From the NCBI GenBank assembly GCA_907165135.1, contig OU015569.1, positions 4,650,001-4,714,000 on the forward strand: DNA of 64,000 nt, written 5' to 3'. Positions 47,829-58,147 of the stretch are shown here, one piece after another. The translations under genes and the position numbers were made by a program. The notes below the pieces were generated by a model that was given only the letters and a program-made list of their open reading frames with translations, was not told where the DNA came from and did no database searches. Position 1 is the stretch's first letter; the number at the start of each line of letters is the position of its first letter. This DNA comes from Oikopleura dioica (taxonomy: Eukaryota; Chordata; Appendicularia; Copelata; Oikopleuridae).

Positions 47829-48646
47829 TTATTCGAGTTCGGCGAGTTTTCTTTCGAACTCTTGGATTTTTTCGTCGCAGTTGGTCAAATTTCGCGAAGG
47901 CTCCCAAGTAGCTGACTTGCGTGGCCAGTACTTCCAGATGACTTTGTATTGGAAGCCTCGTCCCCAGCGACGCTTGTCGATGATTTCATCCACTTCCCAT
48001 TCGGTCATATCGACCGGCGGTTTGACAGGTTCCTCGTCGGATTGCTCGTCTTCTTCTGTGTAGTCGAACTCGGGCGAGATCTTTGCCGATCGCTTCCTTT
48101 TCGGCGAGCTGCGATTCGAGGAATTAGAGGAAGAGTACTCAAACTCCTTGGTAGTGTCTTCAGAAATCTTCTTCTGTTCTACGACCGGTTGATTTTCGGG
48201 AAAGTCTTGAAGCTCTTCTTCGTCGGACGGGTACTCCCGGAGAGATGCCTCGTATCGGACTACTTCTCCAAGGTTTTGAATCTCATCCAGCGCCCAGTAA
48301 CGAGTCTTGTTACCTTGCTCCATCTAAAATAAAAATGTTAGGGCGATATTTTGACACCATTAAAAATATCAAACCCTTAGATCTACTAAGACACTCTCGA
48401 AATTGAGGAAAGCTAGGCTTGGCAACCTATGTAGAAAACCAGAGCCAGGGTTCTGAAAGAGCTATAATGAAAAGCGGCATGTTGAAAAACCTTATCTGTA
48501 TGATAATCGATTACGTGAATCATCTTTATAGATTTTTCTTGCGAGCTAACCTTGTAGTGGACCATGTTGTTGATGATCTTCCTGTCTGAAATCGTTGTCA
48601 TGAAGTCGGTTCTTTTCAGATTTCCCCGTTTCACTACTTTGTTCAT
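47829..48646 (-). CDS. Chromodomain protein (CBX/HP1-like)
   Basis: Chromodomains bind methylated histone tails. The last exon (48323-47829) ends with EWEVDEIIDKRRWGRGFQYK and WPRKSATWEPSRNL, keeping the aromatic cage positions and the WEP signature; the protein stops 18 residues after NL. An acidic/Ser-rich spacer (FEYSSSNSSNRSSPKRKRSA) precedes it. An upstream exon (48646 to about 48551) gives TTISDRKIINNMVHYK and splices in frame onto MEQGNKTRYWALDEIQNLGE; together these look like a second, degenerate chromodomain. The arrangement differs from HP1, which has the chromo domain first. A possible further 5' exon near 48790 (VEPSNNISRK) does not join in frame. The first intron carries a repeat copy at 48416-48455. 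Confidence 0.75.
48416..48455. repeat. Intronic copy of the CTGAGTCAGG repeat family
   Basis: GGCTTGGCAACCTATGTAGA followed by AAACCAGAGCCAGGGTT, about 85% like the copy at 45688, in the chromodomain gene's intron. Confidence 0.65.
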
Positions 48647-49284
48647 TTTTCTTTCACTCAGTTATTCTCTCCCTTTAATTTATTCTTTTGGGATACCGGC
48701 AAGACAATCCCATGCAGCAATTAAAAAAAAAAACTGATAAGATGAGAAACTAACTTTCCTGGAGATATTGTTGCTTGGTTCAACCATTTTGACTCCTTGA
48801 GGATTCTCTATTTTTAGATTCAGATTTTTTTTTTTTTTGAGTTTCTTTCTTTCTTTGGAATTTAACAACACTCATGTCCCTCGGGGCGCCCTGGCGCGTT
48901 TTCGCACGATCGACCACGAACCCAGAGGAGCAAATTCTATTTGCTTCTCTTCGTTCAAACCATTTTTCAGAACCGTGAAGCTCCCATGATTATTGCTCTA
49001 GATTTCAGGGTTGCACAAACAGCCCATTTGAATGGACGCGAAAATATCGAACAAACTGACACAGTTTTTTAATGAAAAATCAGCAATCTGAATTGGCATA
49101 ACCTGATTTCGCATTTTTGTCTTGAATTTAGTTGTTTATTTTACACGATAGCAGATTAAGGTTAGACTTTGTTTCCGTCGGAAGACTCGATCTCGCCGTC
49201 ATTCGGAAAGCAACTGTTCATTGTCGAGTTTCGTTTCTTAAAAAAGCCTTCAATAAAATGAGGGGTGGTGTAATAAAACAGATT

Positions 49285-49927
49285 TCATCTTTGAATTGCA
49301 CCTCTTATCTGATACCATTTCTTTATTACCTTTGTCCGTGGATAGTTCCGCTCTCGCAGGCTCTTTCGGAACCGCCTGTAGCTTCGCTTGAAACTCACGT
49401 CTTTCATGAGCATCAGTCGAGAGGGGTCTGAAAAGTAAAAAAAGAAAATGAAGTAAAATCAATACCAACCAGCTGGCGTCGCGAATGAAAGGACTTCGTG
49501 AAACATGCAGAATGAGAAATAAAGGATCGCCGCCCAGCCGAATATGACCAACGCTGTCAAGGTCTTTCCTGGGTTTAATAAATAACGTGCACACTGTTTT
49601 CAATTGAAAGAGCAGAAAAATGTTCAACCCGTGTCCAGTCGGACCAATTTGGCTGATCCAAATATTCTTCGTCGATTTCCGAAGTGTCCATAGTTTCCTT
49701 CAAATCAAAAAATTAAATTTTCACGGTATTTTATTAAAGTCGTGTGAAAATGCCGTTTGCGGCTTCGCTTAAAGCCGCGCTAAATGCGGCTACTTATAGT
49801 CACAAGCGGCTTCTCAAATTTTGTAAAGAAGTCAAAGAAAAAAAATGATATTGGTACTAAGGATTTGAGCGTAAGAAGAGAAAGCTCTTAATCCCACCTC
49901 CATGATTTCATGCAGCAAGTCAGACAT
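49285..49927 (-). CDS. Small single-pass membrane protein
   Basis: Not recognised. Exons read in order from 49927: SDLLHEIME, then an acidic exon ETMDTSEIDEEYLDQPNWSD, then a hydrophobic helix TLTALVIFGWAAILYFSFCM, then a basic end SFKRSYRRFRKSLRERNYPR and VIKKWYQIRGAIQR before the stop at 49285. About 110 residues. The acidic front, one helix and basic tail resemble small mitochondrial or ER accessory subunits. One acceptor had to be chosen as GGAAAG|ACC to hold frame. Confidence 0.6.
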
Positions 49928-50473
49928 TTTCTTCATCTTCAGTCTCAGCTGAATTTTGTTCAACATCGTATTGTTATGTTTCGTATAATTGAAAAGTTTT
50001 GTTATTTCGTCTCTACCTCAGTTTCTCTGTTTGGTGTGTTTTTTTGGCTTTGGAATTAAATTGCTGGCCCCTATTGAGCTGTAAATAGGTCACTTCTGTT
50101 TGAGCCTCAAAGAAATGGAATCAATAAAGACATCAGACAACGAGCGAAGGAAGAAATTCATTTATTCAGAAATTCGATAATCTCATCAAATGATAATAAT
50201 AAATGGGATGGATACAAGCACCATTTGATCGAGCCCGCGATTACTGGCCACGAGAATAATAAATTGATGTCCCAGCTACTATAGTTGAATTATGATTTCA
50301 TGCAAAAAAAAGAAAGAATAACACAGAGCTAGAAACTTCGATTTGGAATTTGGAGCTCATATTTTTTTTAATTTCCTGAAAGGGAATTTATTTTTCAATG
50401 GTTAGATATGAAAAGGATATATTTTTTGATTACAGTTGATTAAATAAATAGCTTGAGACGAGTATTCGACGAG

Positions 50474-51039
50474 TTATTTCTCCGATTTCCATATGTGAAT
50501 GCCGTACACGCCTTGGTAGTACATCATGAGAACTGTGCCTTGAAACAGTTTTGAATATTTTTCCCAGATTAAAATATCTAAACGAATTGAAGTATTCGTG
50601 ATGTTTGAAAACTGGTTCCTTTGACGGCTTGAAATTCACTGTGGAAAGCTTTTCCAATGACAATATTCCAGCCAACGCCGAACTTCTTATTTAATACTTC
50701 AAATGTTTCTAGAACAGTTGTCAGCATTTGTTATTATTCGAAATGTACCTTTAGCCGCGAGTCCGAACGGATGCTTCTCCAAAAGTCCGACAACGAGTTC
50801 TTGAATTTCTGTGCTCATTTCTTCATTCATGTCTGATTCTGGCAATACCAATGGAAATCTTAATTTCAAATTTACCGGTATTCCATAGTGTGGTCTATTT
50901 GCTCCTATTACTTCTTAAAATTTAACGCTTCCACAACGGATATAAGAAAGAACAACCAATATTGTTAGTAAACTTACTGATGTGCTTTGGCATGTTCAAC
51001 GTCAATATCTCGCCGCTCGTTTTCTTCTTCTTTGTTCAT
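50474..51039 (-). CDS. DNAL4-like: Axonemal dynein light chain (DNAL4/LC8 superfamily)
   Basis: A small dimeric light chain of dynein motors. Exon 1 (from 51039) is NKEEENERRDIDVEHAKAHQ. Exon 2 gives PHYGIPVNLKLRFPLVLPES then DMNEEMSTEIQELVVGLLEK, which matches DNAL4 (FPLVRHSDMPEEM). Exon 3 gives KKFGVGWNIVIGKAFHSEFQ, equivalent to KKFGSSWHVVIGEGFGFEIT. The last exon, joined by an intron starting GTTTTC and ending TTTCAAG, gives VLMMYYQGVYGIHIWKSEK, matching the LYFGGTLAVCVWK end. The third donor is weak, but it is the only junction that restores the domain. Confidence 0.82.
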
Positions 51040-51175
51040 TTTCCAATTTTGGGCGCGTATAAACTGATTGCGAGACTGAGAAGGAAACGATTCCTGCCTT
51101 GATAATAAAGAGATTCTAGAAATGTTGCTCACGTGATAGCAGGGAGATGAAGTCTTTCGTCATGAATCGCCTTTT

Positions 51176-52396
51176 ATTTTGTTGGAAATATTTACAGAAA
51201 GGGAATAAATCAGAGCTTTTCGCTCTTCTTTGATGACGGCACGAAAGAAGGAGCTGTTTTGGCTTTGCGGCGCAATCTTCGAATCTGAAAATAAAAATGA
51301 GAAATAAAAGCATAATGCTCCGAACTCCATCCGCCAGAGGGCGCGCGGAAAAAGAGGTGGAAGAACGGAAAAGAGGTTGAAGAGCGCTCTTAAGTAGGGA
51401 GCCGGAGGAGAGTGCGCTGAGGAGCGCCAAGGGAGAACCTCCGGAGAGTACACACCGGGTGAGCAAGCACGGAAGGGAGCGCGAAGCCACCTAGTCCCAG
51501 CGTAAAGTGCGTCAATCTCTGTTCAAACACCGCTATCATTTCTGATCGCGTAGTACCCCCTGAATGAGCTAAATTTCGCTAAACTGATTTTTCACGCTCG
51601 TTTTTTTTGAAATTTTGAAAAATTTTTTTGAAATTTTGCGTTGAATCTAAATAAAGGGTCAAAAACATTAAATTTTGATGATAGAGTTTATTTTCAAGTT
51701 AAATGCCTGAAGATTGACGTGTTTTTCAACACATCGTTTTCCCCGGGCATTGAACTCCCCATTTCTGAGTGCAAGGCGATTATCTTCCTTCTACTCATAA
51801 ATGACTTTGCAGGTCTTAGCAACAGTATTTTTGCCCAGACCTGAAAGCTCTCCGATAGTGTGATGGTAGCTCTTGATGGCAGCCATTGGAGTTCGCTACC
51901 TTTATCCGCATCCGGAAGTGCTGGTTCTTTCCGTGTTATTTCTTCCCGTACTTCAAAAGAGGCATAACTCTCAGGGTTCGCTTCTGGGCCGATGTGAAAA
52001 ATATGAGGAACTTCTTTTGATCCCGCATCTTCAGGAATAAGGTCAACTTTTTTCTTTTAATTCCGTAAAACCCATATTCTGCTCGAAAAGAGCTTTCTTC
52101 TGATATATATACCCATGTATGTCCAAAGGTATGTCCAAAGAAACAACTCATCACTCTAACTTGCCTCTAGAATTGATAATAAAGTTGATACTAGCATGGG
52201 TAGAACAAAAATATCCCCTCCGCCCCTGCTGTGCTAACTCCCAGGTGTAACGCTCGATTAGCGTATTTGGGGCTTATCGCCAACTCATCAGTTCTCCCTG
52301 GACTCGCAATGTTCGGAGGATTCAGAGTCCTCCGCGCACCTTGCGCCCTCATGCGAGAAGAGTTCGGAGCATTGTGCTCGACATCCAAAAATGATT
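51176..52396. other. Intergenic, with a possible terminal exon
   Basis: A minus-strand segment 51283-51210 follows a good acceptor (TATTTTCAG) and reads RRLRRKAKTAPSFVPSSKKS to a stop, with AATAAA just beyond (about 51176-51181). It could be the last exon of a small basic protein, but I cannot connect a convincing upstream exon in the GC-rich stretch 51300-51490. The remainder to the CDC25 stop shows nothing I can name. Confidence 0.35.
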
Positions 52397-53698
52397 CTAG
52401 TCTGAAAAGATGTTTTGTACCTGTTGCAGTTCGTTTTTGTCCGCCAGCATTGGTGTGTACGAAACACTGCTAAAAAGCAGATGTGCATTTGGATCACTCT
52501 GCATCTCCTCCCAGTATCGCTTGTAGCCGTCCTTTAACAAGTAGATCTCGGGCCAGTCGAGTTCGGGATAGGCGTTCTTCTTGCGATCCATCGCGCGGAA
52601 GATGTTGTACATTCGCGGCCCGCGCTCTGAGCTAAACTCGCAGTGAAACACCATGATCCGGCGCCTCTTCTCGTCGAACTTCGTCAGTTTCTCATCGAAA
52701 AATTGCGCCAGCTGACTTTCTGCCTGTCCATTGTCGCTTTGCCCCTACAAAGACATTCGGTTTAACATGTTCCGTTAGAGAAGTTCAGCTCACCTGTGAC
52801 GTAATATTATGCGCGTTTTTTATGTGGCCTCCGTTGAACTCGTATGGATATCGCGCGTCGATAATCTCGATTCTCTCCACATTCGGGTGACCGTTTACGA
52901 GCAAATCTCTCAACACTATCGGCTCTATATATTTGAAGCTGCCACGCGGACCCGTTACAATGTCCAACAGACACTAGGAGGTTTTATTATCAAAGGAGAA
53001 AGGTGCCAAGTTCTTACCTTGGCTTTGAAATTTCCAATGAGATTTCCTTCTTCGTCTGTTGCGAAATTCAAAAAGTCCTTTGACGTGTCGATAACCGGCG
53101 CGTGGAAGCCCTGCCGGTGCTTTTTCTTCAGTGGTTCTCTTGGGGACGAGACAGACTGACTGTAGCCAGTTGTGGACATTCGTTTTCTTTTCGTGTGCAT
53201 TTGGCCATTTGCTAACCCGTCGAAGTTGTGATTTTCCTGGTCGTCCTCTAAATTGATGATTAATTTGGCAAATGATAGTTAGAAGGTAACCTTTATTGTC
53301 GAAAACATCTGAATCGCCCTCGCTTTCTTCTAGTGCCTGTATACTTTCCTTCAGACGAAAAGGTGTGCTTGATATCGATGTCTTGAACATTTGGCTTGCG
53401 ATGAGCGGCGAACAGGGAATCGAGTCGCATCGCTGGACAAATCTAAAAAAGCTTGACTGTTTTCTTCGTTGATTTCAACTTACGAGTTAGATCGCAAAAA
53501 GGAGGGTGAGCCAGGTTCAGATTCCATCGTCAAGTTAAACGAATCATCCGATTTCAAAAAGGATTCTTTTCTGGCATCTCTTACTGGCGAGTCGGAAACG
53601 CGTTCCCTGAATCCGACCGACCTCAGTCTCATTCTCTTTATGTCGGCGCTTATGCCTCTCGTCGGCGTGCTTATATCTGTAGCGTTGAGTTTATTCAT
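52397..53698 (-). CDS. CDC25: CDC25 M-phase inducer phosphatase
   Basis: A dual-specificity phosphatase that activates cyclin-dependent kinases at G2/M. The start at 53698 gives a Ser/Arg-rich regulatory region (STPTRGISADIKRMRLRS). Later exons give EEGNLIGNFKAK, then the rhodanese-fold catalytic domain: ERIEIIDARYPYEFNGGHIK, NAHN, and the active site HCEFSSERGPR, which is the C-X5-R loop with the family-specific sequence. After it come AYPELDWPEIYLLKDGYKRY and a C-terminus ending QQVQNIFSD at 52397. The tail is shorter than in vertebrate CDC25. Introns are short GT-AG. The proline- and charge-rich N-terminus is where checkpoint phosphorylation would act. Confidence 0.95.
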
Positions 53699-54158
53699 TT
53701 GCAATAATTTTGAAAATTTGGCGGTTTTGGAATTTCACTCGATGTGAGTGCGAAATGGTTCGGCATGCAGGGCAATACACCAATTTCAAGCTGTCAGGGG
53801 CGCCAAAAAGATCGCAGTACGATAGTCAGAGAAAAATGAATTTTTCGGTTTCTACTTTATCGATGAAAATAATCAACCACCTGCAGAGCCTCTGAGGCTG
53901 ACAGCTCTTTTGTGAAATTTTTACTCAGTTTTAACGGAGAAAATAATAATTTTTTTTTTGAATAATCATGATCATGGTTAGTCCCGATCAAAAAGCATCG
54001 ACTTCACTTATGGGTTTGCTCAGATTTTCTCAAGGAATGAATCCTATTTTTCATCGATGATATTTATATAAACCGATTTGTCGTAATTTTTCAACTCGTT
54101 TGTATAAAAGAATCCAGCTTCCTAAAAAGGTTACATAAAGTTTGACGGAAGAAAACCA
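53699..54158. other. Divergent intergenic region
   Basis: Between the start of CDC25 (-) and the start of the RING gene (+), so it should hold both promoters. A frame at 53710-53895 is short and unconvincing. Nothing else seen. Confidence 0.45.
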
Positions 54159-55026
54159 ATGAAGAAATTTAAAAATTTCTTTTTGAAACTTCAGCGAAAG
54201 CGGGAGATAAAAAAGTCAGTACCTTTTGAATTCGAAGAGGAGGCAACTCACAGTGAGAAGGCTTTTCCGAATACTACACAGACATCATCAGTTTTTGGTT
54301 TGATTTTAGATAGCAGTTTTAATGATATAACGCGGTCAAAAAGAGTTAAACCTTTGAAAGTCGATGACTTGATCGCAAAAGTCGAAGAGCTCAAGTTGAA
54401 GTCGAAACAATGCGAAGATAAGATAGAAATTGGACTGGATGTTCATGAAGCAATTCGGCAATACGGCAAAGTGAATTGGAGATTCCTTGAACTTCTGGAA
54501 GAAAACTCCCATGACAGCTACATTTTTGATAATTTACTTGAAGAAGAGAGTAAACTTATGATTTCAAAGCTTCGCCGTAGAGATACGGAGTTAAAACGCC
54601 AATATGAGCGCTGCGAAGAGAGAATTCTAGCTCAAGGAGACGAGAAAGATACTGTTGACGAGGAAATCAAGAATATCAAAAAGAAGGTCTATAAAGGAAG
54701 CGTTTCAATTGAGCATTTGAACGATTTGATACCATAATAGTTGAAACTGCGAAAAGTGCTTGCCGACAAAGAGGACGATGAAGATGCAAACACATGCTCT
54801 ATCTGCTGGGAGCAGTACGATCAGGAAAATCATCGACGTTCCTGCCTCACTGTTTGCGGTCATCAATTCGGAAGCTCCTGCATAAAGGTCGTTGAAAACA
54901 AAACGATAAATGGACAGAATAATAATACAGTTATTTCAACCATAAAAGACACAATTCGAGTACAATTCGAGATGCCCAGCATGCAATAAAACTGCGAAGA
55001 AGACTCATATTTTACCATTGTTTTAA
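54159..55026 (+). CDS. Coiled-coil RING-finger protein
   Basis: Probably a RING E3 ubiquitin ligase. Exons 54159-54701, 54741-54887 and 54949-55026 give 255 residues. The basic N-terminus (KKFKNFFLKLQRKREIKKSV) is followed by heptad-like helices (DLIAKVEELKLKSKQCEDKI; SKLMISKLRRRDTELKRQYE). The C-terminal RING is CSICWEQYDQENHRRSCLTV, then CGHQFGSSCI, and after the last intron SRCPACNKTAKK, giving C-C-C-H-C-C-C ligands in C3HC4 order. The first intron is only 39 nt, a multiple of three, and holds two in-frame stops (TAA TAG). Without splicing it would look like a broken gene. The second intron's donor (GTCGTT) is weak, but the junction restores the last zinc ligands. Confidence 0.75.
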
Positions 55027-55150
55027 ATATAAGTCTTAATAAATCTGCGTCTACTGATTTCAGGCTCAAACAAATTCGTGCATTTATTCACATGTGTAAG
55101 GATACAGAGCTCATCACAATCATTTCTGCTCATTTTCATGTAGTCTTGCA

Positions 55151-55480
55151 TTAGAGATCGCATGCGTCCAAATCGCCACCTTCCATGTAGTAGCCATCCA
55201 TTAGCTCGCCATAAAGACAAGCAGAGGTAAACGCGTCATCCGCTTCGAGTGTCCAGCCGACCGAATATTTCAGAAGGCAGAGCTCGGCGACTTCATTGTA
55301 ACTGTAGCAGTGGCACTCCCAAGTATGTCGGCAGCGCTCGATAGCCTCGTCCATCGATTGGCATTTAAAAGAGCAGATTCCAGCGGCCACTTGTAAAATT
55401 ATCTAAAACTTTCTCGTCAGAAGGAATTTCAAAAAACGCAAGACAATATCAGAATTAACTCTTACCGAAATGATTTTCAT
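55151..55480 (-). CDS. Small secreted PAN/apple-like protein
   Basis: Two exons: a five-codon first exon at 55480 (KIIS), a 63-nt intron, then the rest, giving 88 residues. The start forms a signal peptide (KIISIILQVAAGICSF). The mature part has a PAN/apple-like cysteine pattern: CQSMDEAIERCRHTWECHCY, SYNEVAELCLLKYSVGWTLE, then SACLYG and an acidic end. Apple domains bind proteins or carbohydrates outside the cell. A single such module with a signal peptide suggests a soluble extracellular binding protein. Family assignment is by cysteine spacing only. Confidence 0.65.
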
Positions 55481-55744
55481 ATTCTTCTGATTTCGCTTTT
55501 TCAAATTCTCAGAGTTTGATATTTTTCTCTCTTCTGTGATCTTTTTTGAGCGGACACTATCTGCTTTGTTAGTGAGAACTGATGGGCGTAAAAATGCATC
55601 GTGATATTTATTTTCTGGTTATAAGATTAAATTTATTCAAGGTCAGCTGTTTATGATCTCAAAGATCTTTGAGAATATCTCGCGAAGTGTGTTTGGCTTT
55701 GTTAACGTTTTGTTACAGACAAAATGGTGAGCAACGGCGCAAAC

Positions 55745-56334
55745 CTATACACGGTCAAGTTCGACTTTGATCTGCTTGTCATCGACAAAGGAAACGATCT
55801 TCGCTTTCGCGCGAACTGACTTTGGACGGTCTTTCTCCTGGAACCGCTTCTGAAATATGCACGTTTAAGAGAGCGCCTTTACAAAGCGGTACTTTCCTTA
55901 GGGAAGTTCCCAATTTTCAACAATTATTCAACATTGAACCAAAAAATTATGACCCTCTTCACAATCTGACTCACCTTAATCACATAAACGACAAAACGTA
56001 GCAGCAGCCCAGTTATCTGAAGAAAAAATAAAAGTCAACGAGTATTACTCAACATCGATGTAAAATTATAACTACGTAAACAATTGCAACGCACCCATAG
56101 CCCTATAAATGCTAGCACCGATATGGCAGTCCATGCTTCTACTGTTAGATTTTTCCACGTTAGGGTTGTCAGTGTAACTGCATTTGACGTGGTCGTTGAC
56201 AAGATCGTCGAAGTGATACGAGCCGTCGACTTTTCCAGCGCTCTGCTGGTTTCATCTTCTGCTAGGCTTGTAGCAATAGAATTTGTCTCTGAGAGTGGAA
56301 AAGTAGAAACTGACGAATTCTGCGTTGGGTTCAT
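55745..56334 (-). CDS. Mucin-like single-pass membrane protein
   Basis: Not recognised. Exons 56334-56095, 56016-55975 and 55849-55745, all in frame with GT-AG introns, give about 128 residues. The first 60 residues are Ser/Thr-rich (TSRALEKSTARITSTILSTT) with potential O-glycosylation and NLT/NSS N-glycosylation sites. The hydrophobic helix (TAISVLAFIGLWITGLLLRF) crosses the second junction. The cytoplasmic tail is basic (KKRFQEKDRPKSVRAKAKIV). There is no classical signal peptide, so it would be a type III (Nout) protein. The middle exon is only 42 nt. Confidence 0.6.
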
Positions 56335-56784
56335 CTAACTAGTCTCGCAACTGGCTGGAACATGTATTGAGTGGAGCGAAACTGAAGTGAGGAAGAGTAC
56401 TGACAGAAAACTAAATTATAGATACTGCGGAGACACAAGAATGTAGCCACCGACACATGCTTCAGCGTGATCGCGCTTATCAATCATTTACCCCAGATCT
56501 ACAACTCTTATCCCAACACGAAACAGTTCCATAGAACATAAAAATTATTAAACTCGTATTTGATGATCATCATTAGTAATAAAAATTGATCAAAATAATC
56601 CGGGTAATATAAATATAAAATAAAACAATTTGATGAGCAGTAAGGATTCCTTCGAAATCGATCGGACAAGAAATTGAGACAAGCTAAATGAGTAAGAGAT
56701 CCTTTGGGAGCTTTGATCTTGAAACTTGGCATCTGTAACTTCACACCCACTTCAAAAAGTACCAAATAGAGAAATTAGGCGAAA
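56335..56784. other. Divergent intergenic region
   Basis: Between the mucin-like gene (-) and the next gene (+). No exon seen; it should contain both promoters. Confidence 0.45.
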
Positions 56785-57782
56785 ATGAGCTGGAAGGTAT
56801 GGAAGCTCAACGATGAAACAATCATCTTTAGATTAAGCAATCTAGCAAGTGCTGCCGACGCCGTTTGCGATCGCGATAGCCGCAGGAACGTGGTACAATG
56901 ACTCGAAACGCAATGGCGCGCTCAACCAGCTGAACAGCAGAAGGGAGATCGTCAACAACCAACTCATGCGAATGTACGCGCCTCTTTACGGAAATCGACT
57001 GATTCACTCTTCCAACTTGAAAGCGCTCGAGAAGAAGGTCGGCAAGTGCGTCAATCAACATCTTGTTGATATTTGCGACAAAAAGGTTATTTCATTGTAC
57101 TTTTAGCCTTGCTTAATCTTTTTAAAAGGACAAGGACGCGTTGGAGAACTGGCGCGGTTTTTACCGACGGTCACTTTCTGCTCTGGACAAAGATGCTGAG
57201 ATCGTTGTTCTTTTTGGCGGGGATTGCTTTTACGACGAAGAGACTAGACTCATAACAGAGGTAAATTCTTCTTCATAAAAACCTATAATGTTCTTATTGG
57301 GTCGTCCATGTTCAAACTCCCAGGTGATTAAAGACACTAAAATAAATTGCTTTCGTTTAGAAATTTATCGAACAAGTGGCTCGTTTCAGTCTGGGTTCAA
57401 TTAGCTGACCTCCTCGAATTTCGACAAGTGATACTTGTTACTTGGTCCGTTGACAGATTTTGAACCGAGTGATAGTTTCAATGAGGAAGTTTGGCGCGAG
57501 AATGGAAAGTGGGACAACAAGCAAGAGTTTCAAAATTAACAATTTACATAAATATGTTACTACGAATCTTTTGTGGAACTAACGATAGGAAAACTACGAT
57601 TCAACAGACTTTCAACCTGAAGTGAATAATATCAAATACGATATCCACAAAGGTTGGTCAATCTACTCTTTGGACAGCAAAGAACACTATTTCAAGAGTT
57701 CACCGATCTGATCACTGCTACTTTTCACAAGCTAGTCCAAGAGCGAAATGACCTCGATGATCAAATGAAGGGTTCAAAATAA
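56785..57782 (+). CDS. Unknown N-terminally anchored protein
   Basis: Not recognised. The model starts at 56785 (MSWK), then a 49-nt intron, then a hydrophobic segment VLPTPFAIAIAAGTWYNDSK that may anchor it in a membrane. A charged helical region follows (SRREIVNNQLMRMYAPLYGN; LKALEKKVGKCVNQHLVDIC; DALENWRGFYRRSLSALDKD; EIVVLFGGDCFYDEETRLIT). Later exons give EKFIEQVARFNFEPSDSFNE, NYDSTDFQPEVNNIKYDIHK and EFTDLITATFHKLVQERNDL, with a stop at 57782. The junctions near 57388-57460 and 57494-57596 are my best guess. Coding quality is good in the first three exons. Confidence 0.6.
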
Positions 57783-58147
57783 ATCGTACTTTTGCGTCCA
57801 GTGACCAGTACTCAACCCTTTAAAAGTGCTTCATTTAATTCGCGCCACTTGAAAGCGAGCAGTCTTTTGGGAATATTTAATGTCTAATGCACTTGTTCAA
57901 TTTCTGTTCAATGTTCTGGCGAACGAGGAGAAATGCACTGTAGTTTTGCCGTATAGAATAACTGTTTTACTGCTAACGAAACTGAAATAAATAGATCGTC
58001 TTTCAAATCAGTTCTCAAAAGTTCAATAAATTACGGAAATTTATTCTGAAACGTAATTATCCAACAGTCTATTCGAGAACCTAATTGATTCTTTGGCAAA
58101 CAACAGTATTATACAGAAAATAAAGCGATAAAGAGGAAAACGAGCAC
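57783..58147. other. Convergent 3' region
   Basis: Between the 3' ends of the unknown plus-strand gene and ABCB10 (-). It contains several AATAAA-like signals (near 57990, 58028 and 58120) and no exon. Confidence 0.5.

Noticed and set aside
55724-55820. Plus-strand frame starting VSNGANLYTVKFDFDLLVID
   Set aside because: It is the antisense of the last exon of the mucin-like minus-strand gene, which splices in frame.
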